From Nitrospira sp. (lineage in GTDB: Bacteria; Nitrospirota; Nitrospiria; Nitrospirales; Nitrospiraceae), in NCBI GenBank assembly GCA_024998595.1, contig JACOEK010000002.1, forward strand, positions 124,001-188,000: DNA of 64,000 nt. Reading direction: 5' to 3'. Below are positions 17,736-26,786 of this stretch, in pieces (within the stretch, counting starts at the first letter, position 1; the number at the start of each line of letters is the position of its first letter). The position numbers and the translations under genes were made by a program. The notes under the pieces are model-generated. The model was given only the letters and a program-made list of their open reading frames with translations, searched no databases and was not told the DNA's origin.

Positions 17736-19313
17736 TCACTTCGCAAAATCGACGAACCGGCTCTCCCGGATCACCGTGACCTTGATTTGCCCCGGATACG
17801 TCAGCTCCTGCTCGATCTTTTTGGCCAACTCCCGAGAAAGCTGAAAACATTCCGGATCCGTGAGATCTTCCTGCTTCACGATCACACGAATTTCTCGTCC
17901 GGCCTGAATGGCATACGCTTTCTGTACGCCTTTATGGACGGTCGCCAGCGACTCCAGCTTCTCCAGCCGCTTCACATACGACTCCAACGCTTCCCGACGA
18001 GCGCCCGGCCGCGCAGCCGACAGCGCTTCCGCCGCCGCTACCAGGACCGTCTCCGGGCAAATAGGCTCGACCTGCTCGTGATGGGCCGCAATGGCGTTGA
18101 CCACCTTCACGCTTTCGCCGTACTTCTTGGCGATCTCCGCGCCCAGCATGGCATGCGGCCCCTCTTCCTCGTGGCTGACGGCTTTTCCGATGTCATGCAA
18201 AAGCGCGCCCCGCTTGGCAAGTTTCACATCGAGCTTCAACTCGGAAGCCATGATGCCGCAAATGTAGGCTGCCTCGCGCGCGTGGTACAGATTGTTCTGT
18301 CCGTAGCTGGTCCGATACTTGAGCCGTCCTAGCACCTTGACCAACTCGGGATGGAAATCCGACAACCCGACCTCGAAGATGACCTTTTCCGCTTCTTCGA
18401 TCATCAACTTCTCGATGTCGACCTTCACTTTTTCGACGATTTCTTCAATGCGGGTCGGATGGATCCGGCCATCGTGCATGAGCCGTTCAAGCGACACCTT
18501 GGCAATCTCGCGGCGAAGCGGGTCGAAGCCTGAAATAATGACCGCCTCAGGCGTCTCATCGATAATAAGATCGATCCCCGTGGCCGCCTCGATGGCGCGG
18601 ATATTTCGCCCTTCACGGCCGATAATCCGACCCTTCATGGCATCATTGGCAATCGGCACCACCGAAATCGTGGCCTCGTTTACATAATCACGAGTAACAC
18701 GCTGAATGGAACAGGCAATGATTTCCCGTGCTTCCCGGTCGGCATTTTCTTTCGCCTCTTCAAGCAGGCGCTTCGCCAACCCGGCCGCTTCCAATCGGGC
18801 CTGACTATCCATCTCCTGAATCAACTGACGTTTGGCTTCCTCGGCCGTGAGACCGGCCACGCGCTCCAAAGCCTCACGATGCTGCTTGAGGGCCTGTGCG
18901 CAGGCCGCATCCTTCTGAGCCAGAACATCTTCCCGCTTGAGCAGGTCTTGTTCCCGCTTGAGTACTTCCTGATCGCGCTTCTCGAGCAGACTGACTTTTC
19001 TGTCCAACCCCTCTTCGCGCTGAGACACCCGCCGTTCCACGTTCGTGACTTCGGCGAGCTTCGCTTTTTGCTCTTTTTCCAGCTCGATGCGTGCCTGAAA
19101 GACGAGGTCCTTGGCTTCGAGTTTGGCCTCCTTCACAAGGTTTTCTGCTTCGCGCTGAGCCGACTGCACGATCTGCGCTGACTGGTCCTCGGCCTCCGCC
19201 CGTCGTGTGACTGCCGACCGACGACGCAATACTTCATACAGACCGGCTCCCAGAACCGCTCCAACTAAACCGATAAGAATGTACGCAACAACGCTGAGAG
19301 AAATGGGAACCAC
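17736..19313 (-). CDS. rny: Ribonuclease Y
   Basis: 525 residues. There is an N-terminal membrane anchor (about 5-25), a long charged coiled coil (about 35-200), a KH domain (IIGREGRNIRAIEAATGIDL) and an HD domain (ALLHDIGKAVSHEEEGPHAM) that holds the metal-dependent catalytic site. RNase Y starts mRNA decay with endonucleolytic cuts at the membrane. The start is awkward: GTG 19313 abuts the ribosome site GGGAGG, while ATT 19304 has that site at 8 nt, as with infC-type starts. The next gene upstream, zapA, is 564 bp away across a structured gap. Confidence 0.95.
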   Translation of the reverse strand: MVPISLSVVAYILIGLVGAVLGAGLYEVLRRRSAVTRRAEAEDQSAQIVQSAQREAENLVKEAKLEAKDLVFQARIELEKEQKAKLAEVTNVERRVSQREEGLDRKVSLLEKRDQEVLKREQDLLKREDVLAQKDAACAQALKQHREALERVAGLTAEEAKRQLIQEMDSQARLEAAGLAKRLLEEAKENADREAREIIACSIQRVTRDYVNEATISVVPIANDAMKGRIIGREGRNIRAIEAATGIDLIIDETPEAVIISGFDPLRREIAKVSLERLMHDGRIHPTRIEEIVEKVKVDIEKLMIEEAEKVIFEVGLSDFHPELVKVLGRLKYRTSYGQNNLYHAREAAYICGIMASELKLDVKLAKRGALLHDIGKAVSHEEEGPHAMLGAEIAKKYGESVKVVNAIAAHHEQVEPICPETVLVAAAEALSAARPGARREALESYVKRLEKLESLATVHKGVQKAYAIQAGREIRVIVKQEDLTDPECFQLSRELAKKIEQELTYPGQIKVTVIRESRFVDFAK

Positions 19314-19454
19314 CTCCCTTACGGCAGTGGGACAGACACACTGTCACCCTGCAAATGATCGCAGCCAGTGTTATAGGGGAGCAGGGAGTGAAGATAAGGG
19401 ATGGCTAGACAGGAAGGAACAATATCGGACTACGTGAGCCAGTACACTACAACC

Positions 19455-19741
19455 TATGGAATCGCCGTCGCTACTTCAAGTAGAGGAGTGGTCGGCCTCG
19501 ACCTGAATCATTTCTTCGGTCGGCTCGCAAAGGAGCAGTCCTCTGCCGCCTCGTTCGGACTGTTGCATATTCAAGCCACGGGGAATGCAGATGCCCCCAG
19601 TTACCGGTGAGCCCCTGGTCCCCAAGCTTCAACGTTCGTTGATGACACACCTGTCGCACGGGCGCGGAGGGCCGAACCCCCTGACTCATCCCTGCGATCA
19701 CGACCACACTGAACAACAGAACAAAAACCAGCGATTCCATA
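19455..19741 (-). ncRNA. Candidate structured RNA between zapA and rny (possibly 6S RNA)
   Basis: The 564 bp gap between zapA and rny holds no convincing gene. On the - strand it can fold. Outer arms 19741-19729 and 19467-19455 pair over 13 positions (11 perfect plus one G-U and one G-C). Inside are TTCGG/CCGAA, TCAAC-GAAC-GTTGA and CAGTCC/GGACTG stems. A 6S RNA next to zapA is common, and the inner part (about 19677-19517, 160 nt) has a suitable size, but I could not match a full 6S consensus. The RNA could be part of the zapBA transcript or have its own start. Boundaries are approximate. Confidence 0.45.
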
Positions 19742-19812
19742 TGTTTAGCGCTCAAATACCGTCGTCAGATTTTCCGTCCTAATTCGAAGCGTCCTTTCCT
19801 CTCCTGCTCTTG

Positions 19813-19828
19813 TTGACCCTCAGGTCAA
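19813..19828. repeat. Inverted repeat TTGACC-4-GGTCAA
   Basis: A perfect 6 bp inverted repeat with a 4-base centre, 50 bp after the zapA stop codon. It could be a protein-binding site or a small hairpin at the end of the zapBA message. There is no T-run, so it is not a clear terminator. Confidence 0.4.
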
Positions 19829-19877
19829 TACAACGAGGAAACAGTAACAAAGGAGTGCAGTGAAAGCAAGGCGAAAC

Positions 19878-20174
19878 TCACCGTGAGAAGATGGACGGCA
19901 TCTGCTGATCGATCGACTCCATGAGGGAGGCCACACGACGGTCCGCATCCGCTTCGCCCTGCCGGAACCGTCGCTCCGATTCCATCAACTCATGGGCGAG
20001 GTTGAATGCGGCAAGGACCGCCAATTTGGCCGGGGTGGCTGACCGCATCCCGGCCGCCACCTGCTTCATTTGCTTATCGACAATCTCGGCTAATTGCTTC
20101 ACGTAGGTTTCGTCGGCCTCGCCGTTCACGGTGTACCGCTGGCCATAGATCTCCACGTCAATGGTTTTAGTCAA
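19878..20174 (-). CDS. zapA: Cell division protein ZapA
   Basis: 98 residues from TTG 20174, preferred because AGGAGG lies exactly 6 nt upstream and the next residues, TKTIDVEIYGQRYTV, are the true ZapA N-terminus; the frame extends to 20309 but that part only shadows zapB. The N-terminal globular domain (about 4-45) is followed by the dimer helix with AAFNLAHELMESERRF. ZapA bundles FtsZ filaments at the division site. The start overlaps the stop of zapB by 8 bp, indicating translational coupling. Confidence 0.93.
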   Translation of the reverse strand: MTKTIDVEIYGQRYTVNGEADETYVKQLAEIVDKQMKQVAAGMRSATPAKLAVLAAFNLAHELMESERRFRQGEADADRRVASLMESIDQQMPSIFSR

Positions 20175-20421
20175 ACGCCACCTCCTTGGGTTCATCCAGG
20201 CACTCCAGCAAATCAATTTCGCCGAGCACTTTTTCGATCCGGGATCGGATATCGAGGCGCTCCTGCTCCCAGCGTCGGTTTTCGTCATCGCGCACCGCGA
20301 CCCGTTCACGCGCCAGGCGAAGTTCGTCTTCCAGCGACGTGTTTTTCCGCTTGAGATCCTGCACCAGTTTCACGAGATCACGAATCCGAATTTCAAGAGC
20401 ATCGAGACGATCTAAAGTCAT
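20167..20421 (-). CDS. zapB: ZapB-like coiled-coil cell division protein
   Basis: 84 residues, almost entirely charged heptad sequence (LEIRIRDLVKLVQDLKRKN, LEDELRLARERV), ending in a short acidic tail. GAGGAAA precedes the ATG. It is first in a two-gene unit with zapA, under the strong promoter at 20474-20502. ZapB-like proteins link ZapA to the nucleoid or stabilise the Z-ring. Coiled coils give weak homology, so the name rests on size, composition and position rather than on a specific motif. Confidence 0.8.
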   Translation of the reverse strand: MTLDRLDALEIRIRDLVKLVQDLKRKNTSLEDELRLARERVAVRDDENRRWEQERLDIRSRIEKVLGEIDLLECLDEPKEVAFD

Positions 20422-20473
20422 GGTATTTCCTCATAGCAAAGTGATGGTCGCGCACGGTGGTTAATGGGGGCGA

Positions 20474-20502
20474 AATATAGAAAGTTCATTCCCCCTTGTC
20501 AA
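20474..20502 (-). promoter_or_regulatory. Strong sigma-70 promoter of zapB-zapA
   Basis: On the - strand, TTGACA (20502-20497), a 17 bp spacer, TATATT (20479-20474). The predicted start is near 20467, with a leader of about 46 nt containing GAGGAAA before the zapB ATG. Confidence 0.8.
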
Positions 20503-20516
20503 GAAAACCGCTCCCG

Positions 20517-22802
20517 CTATGACGTCACGTGGAGCCGGCGGTATTCTCCGTAACTGCGCAACACCCGTTTCACGTACAATCGCGTCTCCTGATAGGGAAT
20601 CAGCTCCACGAACTCGTCTTGATCGCGGCCCCGATGCACCGCGATCCAATTGTTCACGGCAATCGGGCCGGCATTGTAAGCGGCCACCGCATGCGCGAGG
20701 TTGCCGCCGTACTGCTCGAGTAATTGTCCGAGGTAGCGCACCCCGAGCCGGATATTCGTTTCCTGATCAAATAATTCCTCCCGCCCGACCGTCGGAAACC
20801 CGTACCGTTGCGCGACCGCATTGGCCGTCACCGGCATCAGTTGCATTAACCCCACGGCCCCCACCACGGAGACCGCCTTTTCATCGTATTGGCTTTCCTC
20901 TCGAATGATGGCAGCGGCCAGGTAGGGATCGACGGCAGTAATCCCCTGGGCGGCAATCGTCGGCACGAGGCCGGTCGGATAGGCAACGGTCCACAGGGCT
21001 GGTGCAGTGGGCAAGCCACTCCGCTCTAATTTCTCACGAAAATGAACTTTCGCGACCCGCAAGGCAGGATGATACGCTCCCACCTCACTCAGCATCGTCG
21101 AAAAGGCCAGTAGCACGTCCTGATCCCGGCTGTACTGCTCCGTCAAAGCTCCCAGTTCACGAGCCGCATCTTGCGCAAACCCCAGCGTCTTCAGCTCGAT
21201 TCCGCGCTGGTAGACGGCATGCTTTTCGATTTCCGGACGCCGATTCTCCGGCAACCGTTCCGCTTCTTCGGCCGTGGGGCGTTCGACCGCTACCACTGGC
21301 GGCTGGTTCGCCGGCATCGACGTTCGCCGCGCGGCCAGCTGGCAATAGTAGCTATAGGCATGGCGCTGGCAAACCCGCGCATACTGCTCTCCGACGTTCG
21401 TGCTTTTCCCATGCTCGTCCGCCCGCGCCGCCCAATACATCGCCTGAGGTTCAAACCCGTTGACGTGCAACTCAACGACGGCGCGAAAGGTTTCCGCTGC
21501 ATCCTTGTACCGAGCAGTACGATATTGTGCCCATCCGGCTCGCCACAGCCCCTCAGCCCGTTGGCTCGCGGAATCACCCAGCTTCGCGACCTGCCGGAAC
21601 ATGCCGATGGCCTCATCGAACTTCCCTTGATCCTCCAACCACACCCCGGCAAACAGATGCACCATCGCCCGCTGATCGCCGGCCAAGGGGCCCTGGGCTG
21701 CCGATCGCGCCAATTCGATGAGTTTGTCTCCGAGACTCTGCCGCAAATAGACCCGGGCCAGCCATACCGTAGCTTCCGCTGACTCCTGCACCCGGTCGGC
21801 CACTAAACCGCGAAACGTTTCGCGGGCTTGGTCATATTGCTTCAGCCGGACATAGGCGACGCCTAACTTCAGGCGAGCCTCATACCGTCGGGCATGCCCC
21901 GGTCCCAGAGAGAGGAACCGCCGCAACTCTTCCACCGCCTCGGCTTGCATCGAGAGTCCAAGAAACGCCTGTGCTCGAATCCAATAGTCGTCGGCAGTCG
22001 GCAGCCAGGACTCTCCGCCTAGGGCCGCATCCAACCGCGTTTTCGCCTCACGCGCCTCCGGTGATTGCGGATATCGGAGCCAAAGCTGCTTCAGCGCGGC
22101 ACGCCCCTCCGGTAACCGATTCTCGCGAATGTGGCAGTCGGCTTCATGGGACAAGGCCATGGGTGCCGCCTGGTCCTTATCCGCAAGCGTGACGGCGCGC
22201 TCCAACCACTCCACCGCGCGAAAACACACATTTGCGCTATACCAGGCCTCCCCTGTGCGATAAGCGGCCTTCGCAATCAGATTCGAGTCCGGCACAATCT
22301 TAGGAATGGTCTCCAGCAACTCGGCGGCTTGGATCGGCTCGTTCTGTTTCGACAATGACTCTGCGATCCAGAGGCGGACGTAATCGTCGATCATAGGCAT
22401 CTCCGGCTGAGCGGCGCGTAAAAGTTTCGCCGCTTCACCGGGGTCGCGCTCAATGAGAAGGACCCCCAGCACGACCCGAGCTCGCGCAGCCCACAAGGTC
22501 GCAGGAAACAATTCCAGCACGGACCGCAGTTGGTCGATTTTGACGGTCGTCGCTTGTTCGCGCTGAGCCGGGGAACCGGATCGATCGTTGACGGCAAGTG
22601 CCGAACGGAAGCAATCTTCGGCGGAGACACAGAGCGGAGGAACAACGGGCAAAGGGCGAGGAGATTCAGCTGTCGCCGTCAAAAATACACTCGACAGAAA
22701 AACCCACACGGCAAGGGCCGCTACACTGGTCCGCCAAGGAAGTTCGCGCACAAGCCCCCTGAGCAGAAAGTGAACCGGTATCATTATAACGTAACGCCGC
22801 AT
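20517..22802 (-). CDS. slt: Soluble-type lytic murein transglycosylase with TPR-like N-terminus
   Basis: About 761 residues from ATG 22802; GTG 22751 (AGGGG upstream) would give a more compact signal peptide, and the start is not certain. A signal segment (VAALAVWVFLSSVFLTATA) is followed by some 500 residues of helical TPR-like repeats. The C-terminal SLT domain has the catalytic Glu in IREESQYDEKAVS, then GLMQLMP and AHAVAAYNAGP. It cleaves peptidoglycan glycan strands to 1,6-anhydro products in the periplasm. The stop lies just before the zapB promoter. It is divergent from rlmN with only about 60 bp between starts. Confidence 0.92.
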   Translation of the reverse strand: MRRYVIMIPVHFLLRGLVRELPWRTSVAALAVWVFLSSVFLTATAESPRPLPVVPPLCVSAEDCFRSALAVNDRSGSPAQREQATTVKIDQLRSVLELFPATLWAARARVVLGVLLIERDPGEAAKLLRAAQPEMPMIDDYVRLWIAESLSKQNEPIQAAELLETIPKIVPDSNLIAKAAYRTGEAWYSANVCFRAVEWLERAVTLADKDQAAPMALSHEADCHIRENRLPEGRAALKQLWLRYPQSPEAREAKTRLDAALGGESWLPTADDYWIRAQAFLGLSMQAEAVEELRRFLSLGPGHARRYEARLKLGVAYVRLKQYDQARETFRGLVADRVQESAEATVWLARVYLRQSLGDKLIELARSAAQGPLAGDQRAMVHLFAGVWLEDQGKFDEAIGMFRQVAKLGDSASQRAEGLWRAGWAQYRTARYKDAAETFRAVVELHVNGFEPQAMYWAARADEHGKSTNVGEQYARVCQRHAYSYYCQLAARRTSMPANQPPVVAVERPTAEEAERLPENRRPEIEKHAVYQRGIELKTLGFAQDAARELGALTEQYSRDQDVLLAFSTMLSEVGAYHPALRVAKVHFREKLERSGLPTAPALWTVAYPTGLVPTIAAQGITAVDPYLAAAIIREESQYDEKAVSVVGAVGLMQLMPVTANAVAQRYGFPTVGREELFDQETNIRLGVRYLGQLLEQYGGNLAHAVAAYNAGPIAVNNWIAVHRGRDQDEFVELIPYQETRLYVKRVLRSYGEYRRLHVTS

Positions 22803-22825
22803 AAACGCGACCAGGTTCACCTTGC

Positions 22826-22855
22826 TTGTCACAAGTTTTTTCCCTGTGCTAGGCT
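22826..22855 (+). promoter_or_regulatory. Candidate rlmN promoter, -10 box 5 bp before the ATG
   Basis: TTGTCA (22826-22831), 18 bp spacer, TAGGCT (22850-22855). Only 5 bases separate the -10 box from ATG 22861, so transcription would start at or within the start codon. No ribosome-binding sequence precedes the ATG. Confidence 0.5.
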
Positions 22856-22860
22856 CCGGC

Positions 22861-23949
22861 ATGGTTCAGCAGACTGCCACCCGTCACAACCTCCTGGCTT
22901 TGAACGAACCCGGCATGGCCGCCTTCGTTGCCTCGCTGGGCTGGCCCGCCTATCGCGCGTCACAAATCCTGCGCTGGCTCTACCAGGAACGTGTCCGCAC
23001 CTTCGCCGAGATGAGCAATCTCCCGCAGAAGGATCGTGAGCACCTGACCGCCTCGTGCAGCATCGAGCGAACCACGGATGTCCACATGTTCGCCTCTCAG
23101 GACGGCACGAAAAAATTTGTACTCACGCTGACTGACGGCAAGCAAATTGAGTGCGTCCTCATCCCCGACGAAGACCGGCTCACGTTGTGCCTCTCCACGC
23201 AAGTGGGCTGCACACTTGATTGCGGATTCTGTCTGACCGGCACGTTAGGACTCACGCGCAACCTCCGCGCACATGAAATCCTGGATCAAGTCCTGCTGGC
23301 TCAGGACCATTTGGAAGCCAACCAACGATTGACGAACCTGGTCTTCATGGGAATGGGAGAACCGCTGGCCAATCTCGACGCCGTGGCCGATGCCGTCGGT
23401 CGCCTCACCGATCAGACGTGGGGGCTGGGGTTTTCAGGTCGCCGCATTACCGTTTCCACCGCGGGGCTCGCATCGCGCATCAAAGATGTCGCCCCGTTGA
23501 AGGTCAATCTGGCCATTTCCTTAAATGCGACCACCGATGAACTTCGCCACCAGATCATGCCCGCGGCCAACCGGCTTCATTCGCTCCAGGCCTTGCTGGC
23601 TGCCTGCCGCGACTATCCGCTGGCCGATCGCGATCGCCTCACATTTGAGTATGTCCTTCTCGCGGACGTGAACGATCGGCCTGAGGATGCGACCCGATTG
23701 ATCAAACTGCTCCGCGGACTTCGCTGCAAGGTCAACTTGATCGCCTTCAACCCTTTTCCCGGCAGCCCCTATCGACGCCCGACGGAAGCCGCCATCGAAC
23801 TGTTCCAGAGCACTTTGCGCCGTGGTCACGTGGATGCCTACCTGCGTCGCAGTCGCGGCCGCGACGTCCTGGGCGCTTGCGGCCAATTGGGCCGGATCGA
23901 GGTGAGCCAGGCCCCGATTACCTTGACACAGATTCAGACCCGTTGTTAG
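22861..23949 (+). CDS. rlmN: 23S rRNA (adenine-2503-C2)/tRNA methyltransferase RlmN
   Basis: 362 residues from ATG 22861; an in-frame upstream start at 22822 would run through the promoter. The radical SAM triad is CTLDCGFC (C-x3-C-x2-C) and the methyl-carrying Cys is in RGRDVLGACGQL near the C-terminus. The MGMGEPLANLDAV segment and SLNATTDELR are family blocks. The enzyme methylates A2503 of 23S rRNA and A37 of some tRNAs, using two SAM molecules. The next gene's promoter lies inside its last codons. Confidence 0.97.
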   Translation: MVQQTATRHNLLALNEPGMAAFVASLGWPAYRASQILRWLYQERVRTFAEMSNLPQKDREHLTASCSIERTTDVHMFASQDGTKKFVLTLTDGKQIECVLIPDEDRLTLCLSTQVGCTLDCGFCLTGTLGLTRNLRAHEILDQVLLAQDHLEANQRLTNLVFMGMGEPLANLDAVADAVGRLTDQTWGLGFSGRRITVSTAGLASRIKDVAPLKVNLAISLNATTDELRHQIMPAANRLHSLQALLAACRDYPLADRDRLTFEYVLLADVNDRPEDATRLIKLLRGLRCKVNLIAFNPFPGSPYRRPTEAAIELFQSTLRRGHVDAYLRRSRGRDVLGACGQLGRIEVSQAPITLTQIQTRC

Positions 23950-23952
23950 CAT
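23923..23952 (+). promoter_or_regulatory. Promoter of the M16 peptidase pair, inside the rlmN 3' end
   Basis: TTGACA (23923-23928), 18 bp spacer, TAGCAT (23947-23952). The -10 box contains the rlmN stop codon TAG. The predicted start is near 23959, only about 5 nt before ATG 23964. Confidence 0.65.
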
Positions 23953-23963
23953 GATCTTCGTAC

Positions 23964-25358
23964 ATGCCTACGCCGAGCACATCTCACAAGTCATCGCTGC
24001 TCCGTTCTTCAATTCTCGCTGGCTCACTTCTCAGCATCCTCTTGATCACGAGCCAGAATTCCACCGCCCATGCCGTTGAGCCGAAGGAGTTCACCCTCTC
24101 CAACGACATGAAGGTCATCCTCGTGGAGGTCCCCAAGGCTCCTGTGGCCACCGTGCAGGTGTGGTACAAGGTCGGTTCGCGAAATGAAGTGATGGGCCGG
24201 GCGGGGCTCTCGCACATGCTGGAACATATGATGTTCAAAGGCACTGCGAAATATCCCAAAGGGACCTTTTCCCGCCTCATCCGCAAAAACGGCGGAATGG
24301 ACAATGCCTTCACCAGCCAGGACTTTACCGCCTATTTTGAAAACCTGGCTGCCGATCGCGTCACGCTGGCCCTTGAACTCGAAGCCGACCGGATGCAAGG
24401 GCTGATTCTTGATGCCAACGAATTTAAAACCGAACGGGAAGTCGTCAAGGAAGAGCGGCGTCTTCGGAACGAAGATGATCCGCAAGGCGCGCTGGTCGAA
24501 TCCCTCTTTGCGCAAGCCTTCATGAGCCATCCCTACCATTGGCCGGTGATCGGATGGTTCTCCGATCTCGATGCCATGAGCCTCGACGATCTGCAGCGGC
24601 ACTATGACACCTACTATTCACCCAATAACGCCACCCTGCTCGTCGTCGGCGACATCAAGGCAGACACGCTCCTACCAGTCATCGCTAGACTGTTCGAACC
24701 GATTCCCAAAGGTCCTTCACCCAAAGCCTTGGCCGTGACTGAAGCCCCGCAACGCGGCGAACGCCGGTTTCTCCTGAAGCGCGAAGCACAAGTGCCCTTC
24801 GTCATGATGGGATATCGCGTGCCGAATTATTCCAGCGACGATTCCTATGCGTTGAACGTCCTCGAATCGATTCTGTCTCATGGGAAGAGCGCGCGGCTCT
24901 ACCAGAGTCTCGTGTATGAGCAGAAGACCGCGCTGGCCGTAGGTGCCGACTACGGATTGATGCAGGCTGACCCGGGCTTGTTTTACTTCTATGCGGTGGT
25001 GAAACCAGGCGAGAAGGTCGAAGCGGTCGAAGACGCGGTGCTCAAGGAAATCCAACGGATCCAAACCGATCCGCCGAGCGAACTCGAACTCCAGCGGGCA
25101 AAAAACCAGATCGAAGCCGCCCACATTTTCGAACAGGATTCCAACTTTCGCCAGGCCATGCTACTGGGGGAAGCGGAAACGATCGGAGCTGGATGGCGGA
25201 AAGTCAGCCAGTTCGTAGAGCGTACCCGTGCTGTCACCGCACAGGACGTCCAACGGGTCGCCTCGCATTATCTGGCCGCCGATCTGCGCACAACCGGGAC
25301 ATTGGTTCCGCTCCCGCCGCAAATTCAATCGGCCTCACCGGCCCAACCGCACCAGTGA
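23964..25358 (+). CDS. M16-family zinc peptidase (active subunit)
   Basis: 464 residues with an N-terminal Sec signal (SILAGSLLSILLITSQNSTAHA). The inverted zinc motif is intact: HMLEH in GLSHMLEHMMFKGT, with the distal Glu region in ELEADRMQG...EVVKEERR. Structurally an M16B peptidase of the periplasmic or membrane-facing type, degrading peptides or processing proteins. The following gene is its degenerate partner; such tandem pairs form a heterodimer with one active and one inactive half. A consensus promoter 5-10 bp upstream suggests an almost leaderless message. Confidence 0.94.
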   Translation: MPTPSTSHKSSLLRSSILAGSLLSILLITSQNSTAHAVEPKEFTLSNDMKVILVEVPKAPVATVQVWYKVGSRNEVMGRAGLSHMLEHMMFKGTAKYPKGTFSRLIRKNGGMDNAFTSQDFTAYFENLAADRVTLALELEADRMQGLILDANEFKTEREVVKEERRLRNEDDPQGALVESLFAQAFMSHPYHWPVIGWFSDLDAMSLDDLQRHYDTYYSPNNATLLVVGDIKADTLLPVIARLFEPIPKGPSPKALAVTEAPQRGERRFLLKREAQVPFVMMGYRVPNYSSDDSYALNVLESILSHGKSARLYQSLVYEQKTALAVGADYGLMQADPGLFYFYAVVKPGEKVEAVEDAVLKEIQRIQTDPPSELELQRAKNQIEAAHIFEQDSNFRQAMLLGEAETIGAGWRKVSQFVERTRAVTAQDVQRVASHYLAADLRTTGTLVPLPPQIQSASPAQPHQ

Positions 25359-25368
25359 GCAGACGCAG

Positions 25369-26742
25369 ATGATGCGACGACAGGCTCCGCTCTCACCCAG
25401 AATCCATCAACCACGAGGCCGGTTCTTCCTCGGGATATTTTTGCTCGCCCTCTGCCTGCCAAGTGCGCAGGGACAAGCCGCGGACATCGTTCCAACCCGT
25501 TCCGTGACCGCGAACGGCATGACCGTCCTGTTCCTGGAACAACACTTTCTTCCAACCGTGGAGATCCATGCCTTGGTAAAGGTAGGGTCGGCGCAAGATC
25601 CTCCGGACAAAGCCGGCTTGGCCAATCTCACCGCCAGCCTCCTCGATGAAGGGACTCAAACCAGAACGTCCCGGCAGATCGCCGAGCAGATCGATTTCGT
25701 GGGAGGCTCCCTTGAAGCCCATGCGGCGGAAGACTTCACCACCGCCTCCGCGCGCGTGCTGAAGAAAGACGCAGACCTCGGGTTTACCCTCCTGGCCGAT
25801 GTGCTGCAACATCCCGCGTTCCATAAGCAGGAATTCGAGCGGGTTCGCACCCAGATTCTCGGTGAAATCCTCAGCGATGACGACGATCCCGGCAATGTGG
25901 CCATGAAGGCCTTTCATCAATTGATTTTTCACGGTCATCCCTACAGTTGGCCGGCCCATGGCGCAGAGGACACCCTCAACAAAATCACGGTGGCCGATGT
26001 CCAACAGTTCCATGCCCGCGAATATTTGCCGAATCAGACGATTCTCGTCATCGTCGGAGACCTGACGCAGGAACAGGCAGCCACACTGGTTCAGACACAC
26101 TTCGGATCCTGGAAGAAGGGCGCGGCTTCGCCCTACCAACTCAAAAAGCCGACGCCGATCGACCGCAAAATGGTTCAGCTGATCGAGAAAGATCTCACGC
26201 AATCGACCATTGTTCTGGGGCATACCGGCATCAGCCGGACGAATCCTGACTACTACGCCGTCACGGTCATGAACTACATTTTGGGCGCCGGCGGGTTTTC
26301 CTCGCGTCTGATGGACTCCATCCGGGACAGGCAGGGACTGGCCTACGGCATCATGAGCCAATTCGATTCCCGCTTGCTGCCGGGGGCCTTCTTTATCAGC
26401 CTCCAGACCAGGACCGAAGTCACCAATCAAGCCATCTCAGGGGTCCTCACGGAGATCAAGGGCATACGCGATGCCCCCGTGACAGATCAGGAACTCAACG
26501 AAGCGAAGTCCTTCATTGTCGGAAGTTTCCCTCTGCGGGTAGATTCCAGCGCCAAGCTTGCCAACGTGCTCGCGCAGGTGGAATTCTACAATCTGGGCTT
26601 GGACTATTTTACGAACTATCCAAAGGCTATCGAAAGGGTCACGAAGGAGGAGGTCCTCCGCGTGGCTAAGCAATATCTCGACCCACAACATTACGCCTTG
26701 GTCGTCGTCGGATCGATTGCAAAAGCTAAAGTGAAGCAATAG
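25369..26742 (+). CDS. M16-family peptidase-like partner (zinc site lost)
   Basis: 457 residues from ATG 25369; the open frame to 25228 overlaps the previous gene and is not needed. A signal peptide (FFLGIFLLALCLPSAQGQA) is followed by the M16 fold, but where the first gene has HMLEH this one has NLTASLLDEG, so no zinc can be held. The C-terminal Arg/Tyr substrate-binding pair is kept (RDRQGLAYG). This is the usual inactive half of an M16B heterodimer. It starts 10 bp after its partner and is clearly in one operon with it. Confidence 0.93.
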   Translation: MMRRQAPLSPRIHQPRGRFFLGIFLLALCLPSAQGQAADIVPTRSVTANGMTVLFLEQHFLPTVEIHALVKVGSAQDPPDKAGLANLTASLLDEGTQTRTSRQIAEQIDFVGGSLEAHAAEDFTTASARVLKKDADLGFTLLADVLQHPAFHKQEFERVRTQILGEILSDDDDPGNVAMKAFHQLIFHGHPYSWPAHGAEDTLNKITVADVQQFHAREYLPNQTILVIVGDLTQEQAATLVQTHFGSWKKGAASPYQLKKPTPIDRKMVQLIEKDLTQSTIVLGHTGISRTNPDYYAVTVMNYILGAGGFSSRLMDSIRDRQGLAYGIMSQFDSRLLPGAFFISLQTRTEVTNQAISGVLTEIKGIRDAPVTDQELNEAKSFIVGSFPLRVDSSAKLANVLAQVEFYNLGLDYFTNYPKAIERVTKEEVLRVAKQYLDPQHYALVVVGSIAKAKVKQ

Positions 26743-26786
26743 CCTGCTAGCTCGACCCGGCGGCCACGCAACAAGTCGGAATCCTC

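Noticed and set aside
19471-19755. 94-codon open frame on the - strand beginning with a signal-peptide-like stretch, in the zapA-rny gap
   Set aside because: No ribosome site before its ATGs, the part after the hydrophobic start is Arg-rich without family resemblance, and it coincides with the candidate structured RNA.
25393-26430. 345-codon open frame antisense to the second M16 gene
   Set aside because: A shadow of high-GC codon use; the opposite strand is clearly the M16 gene with family motifs.
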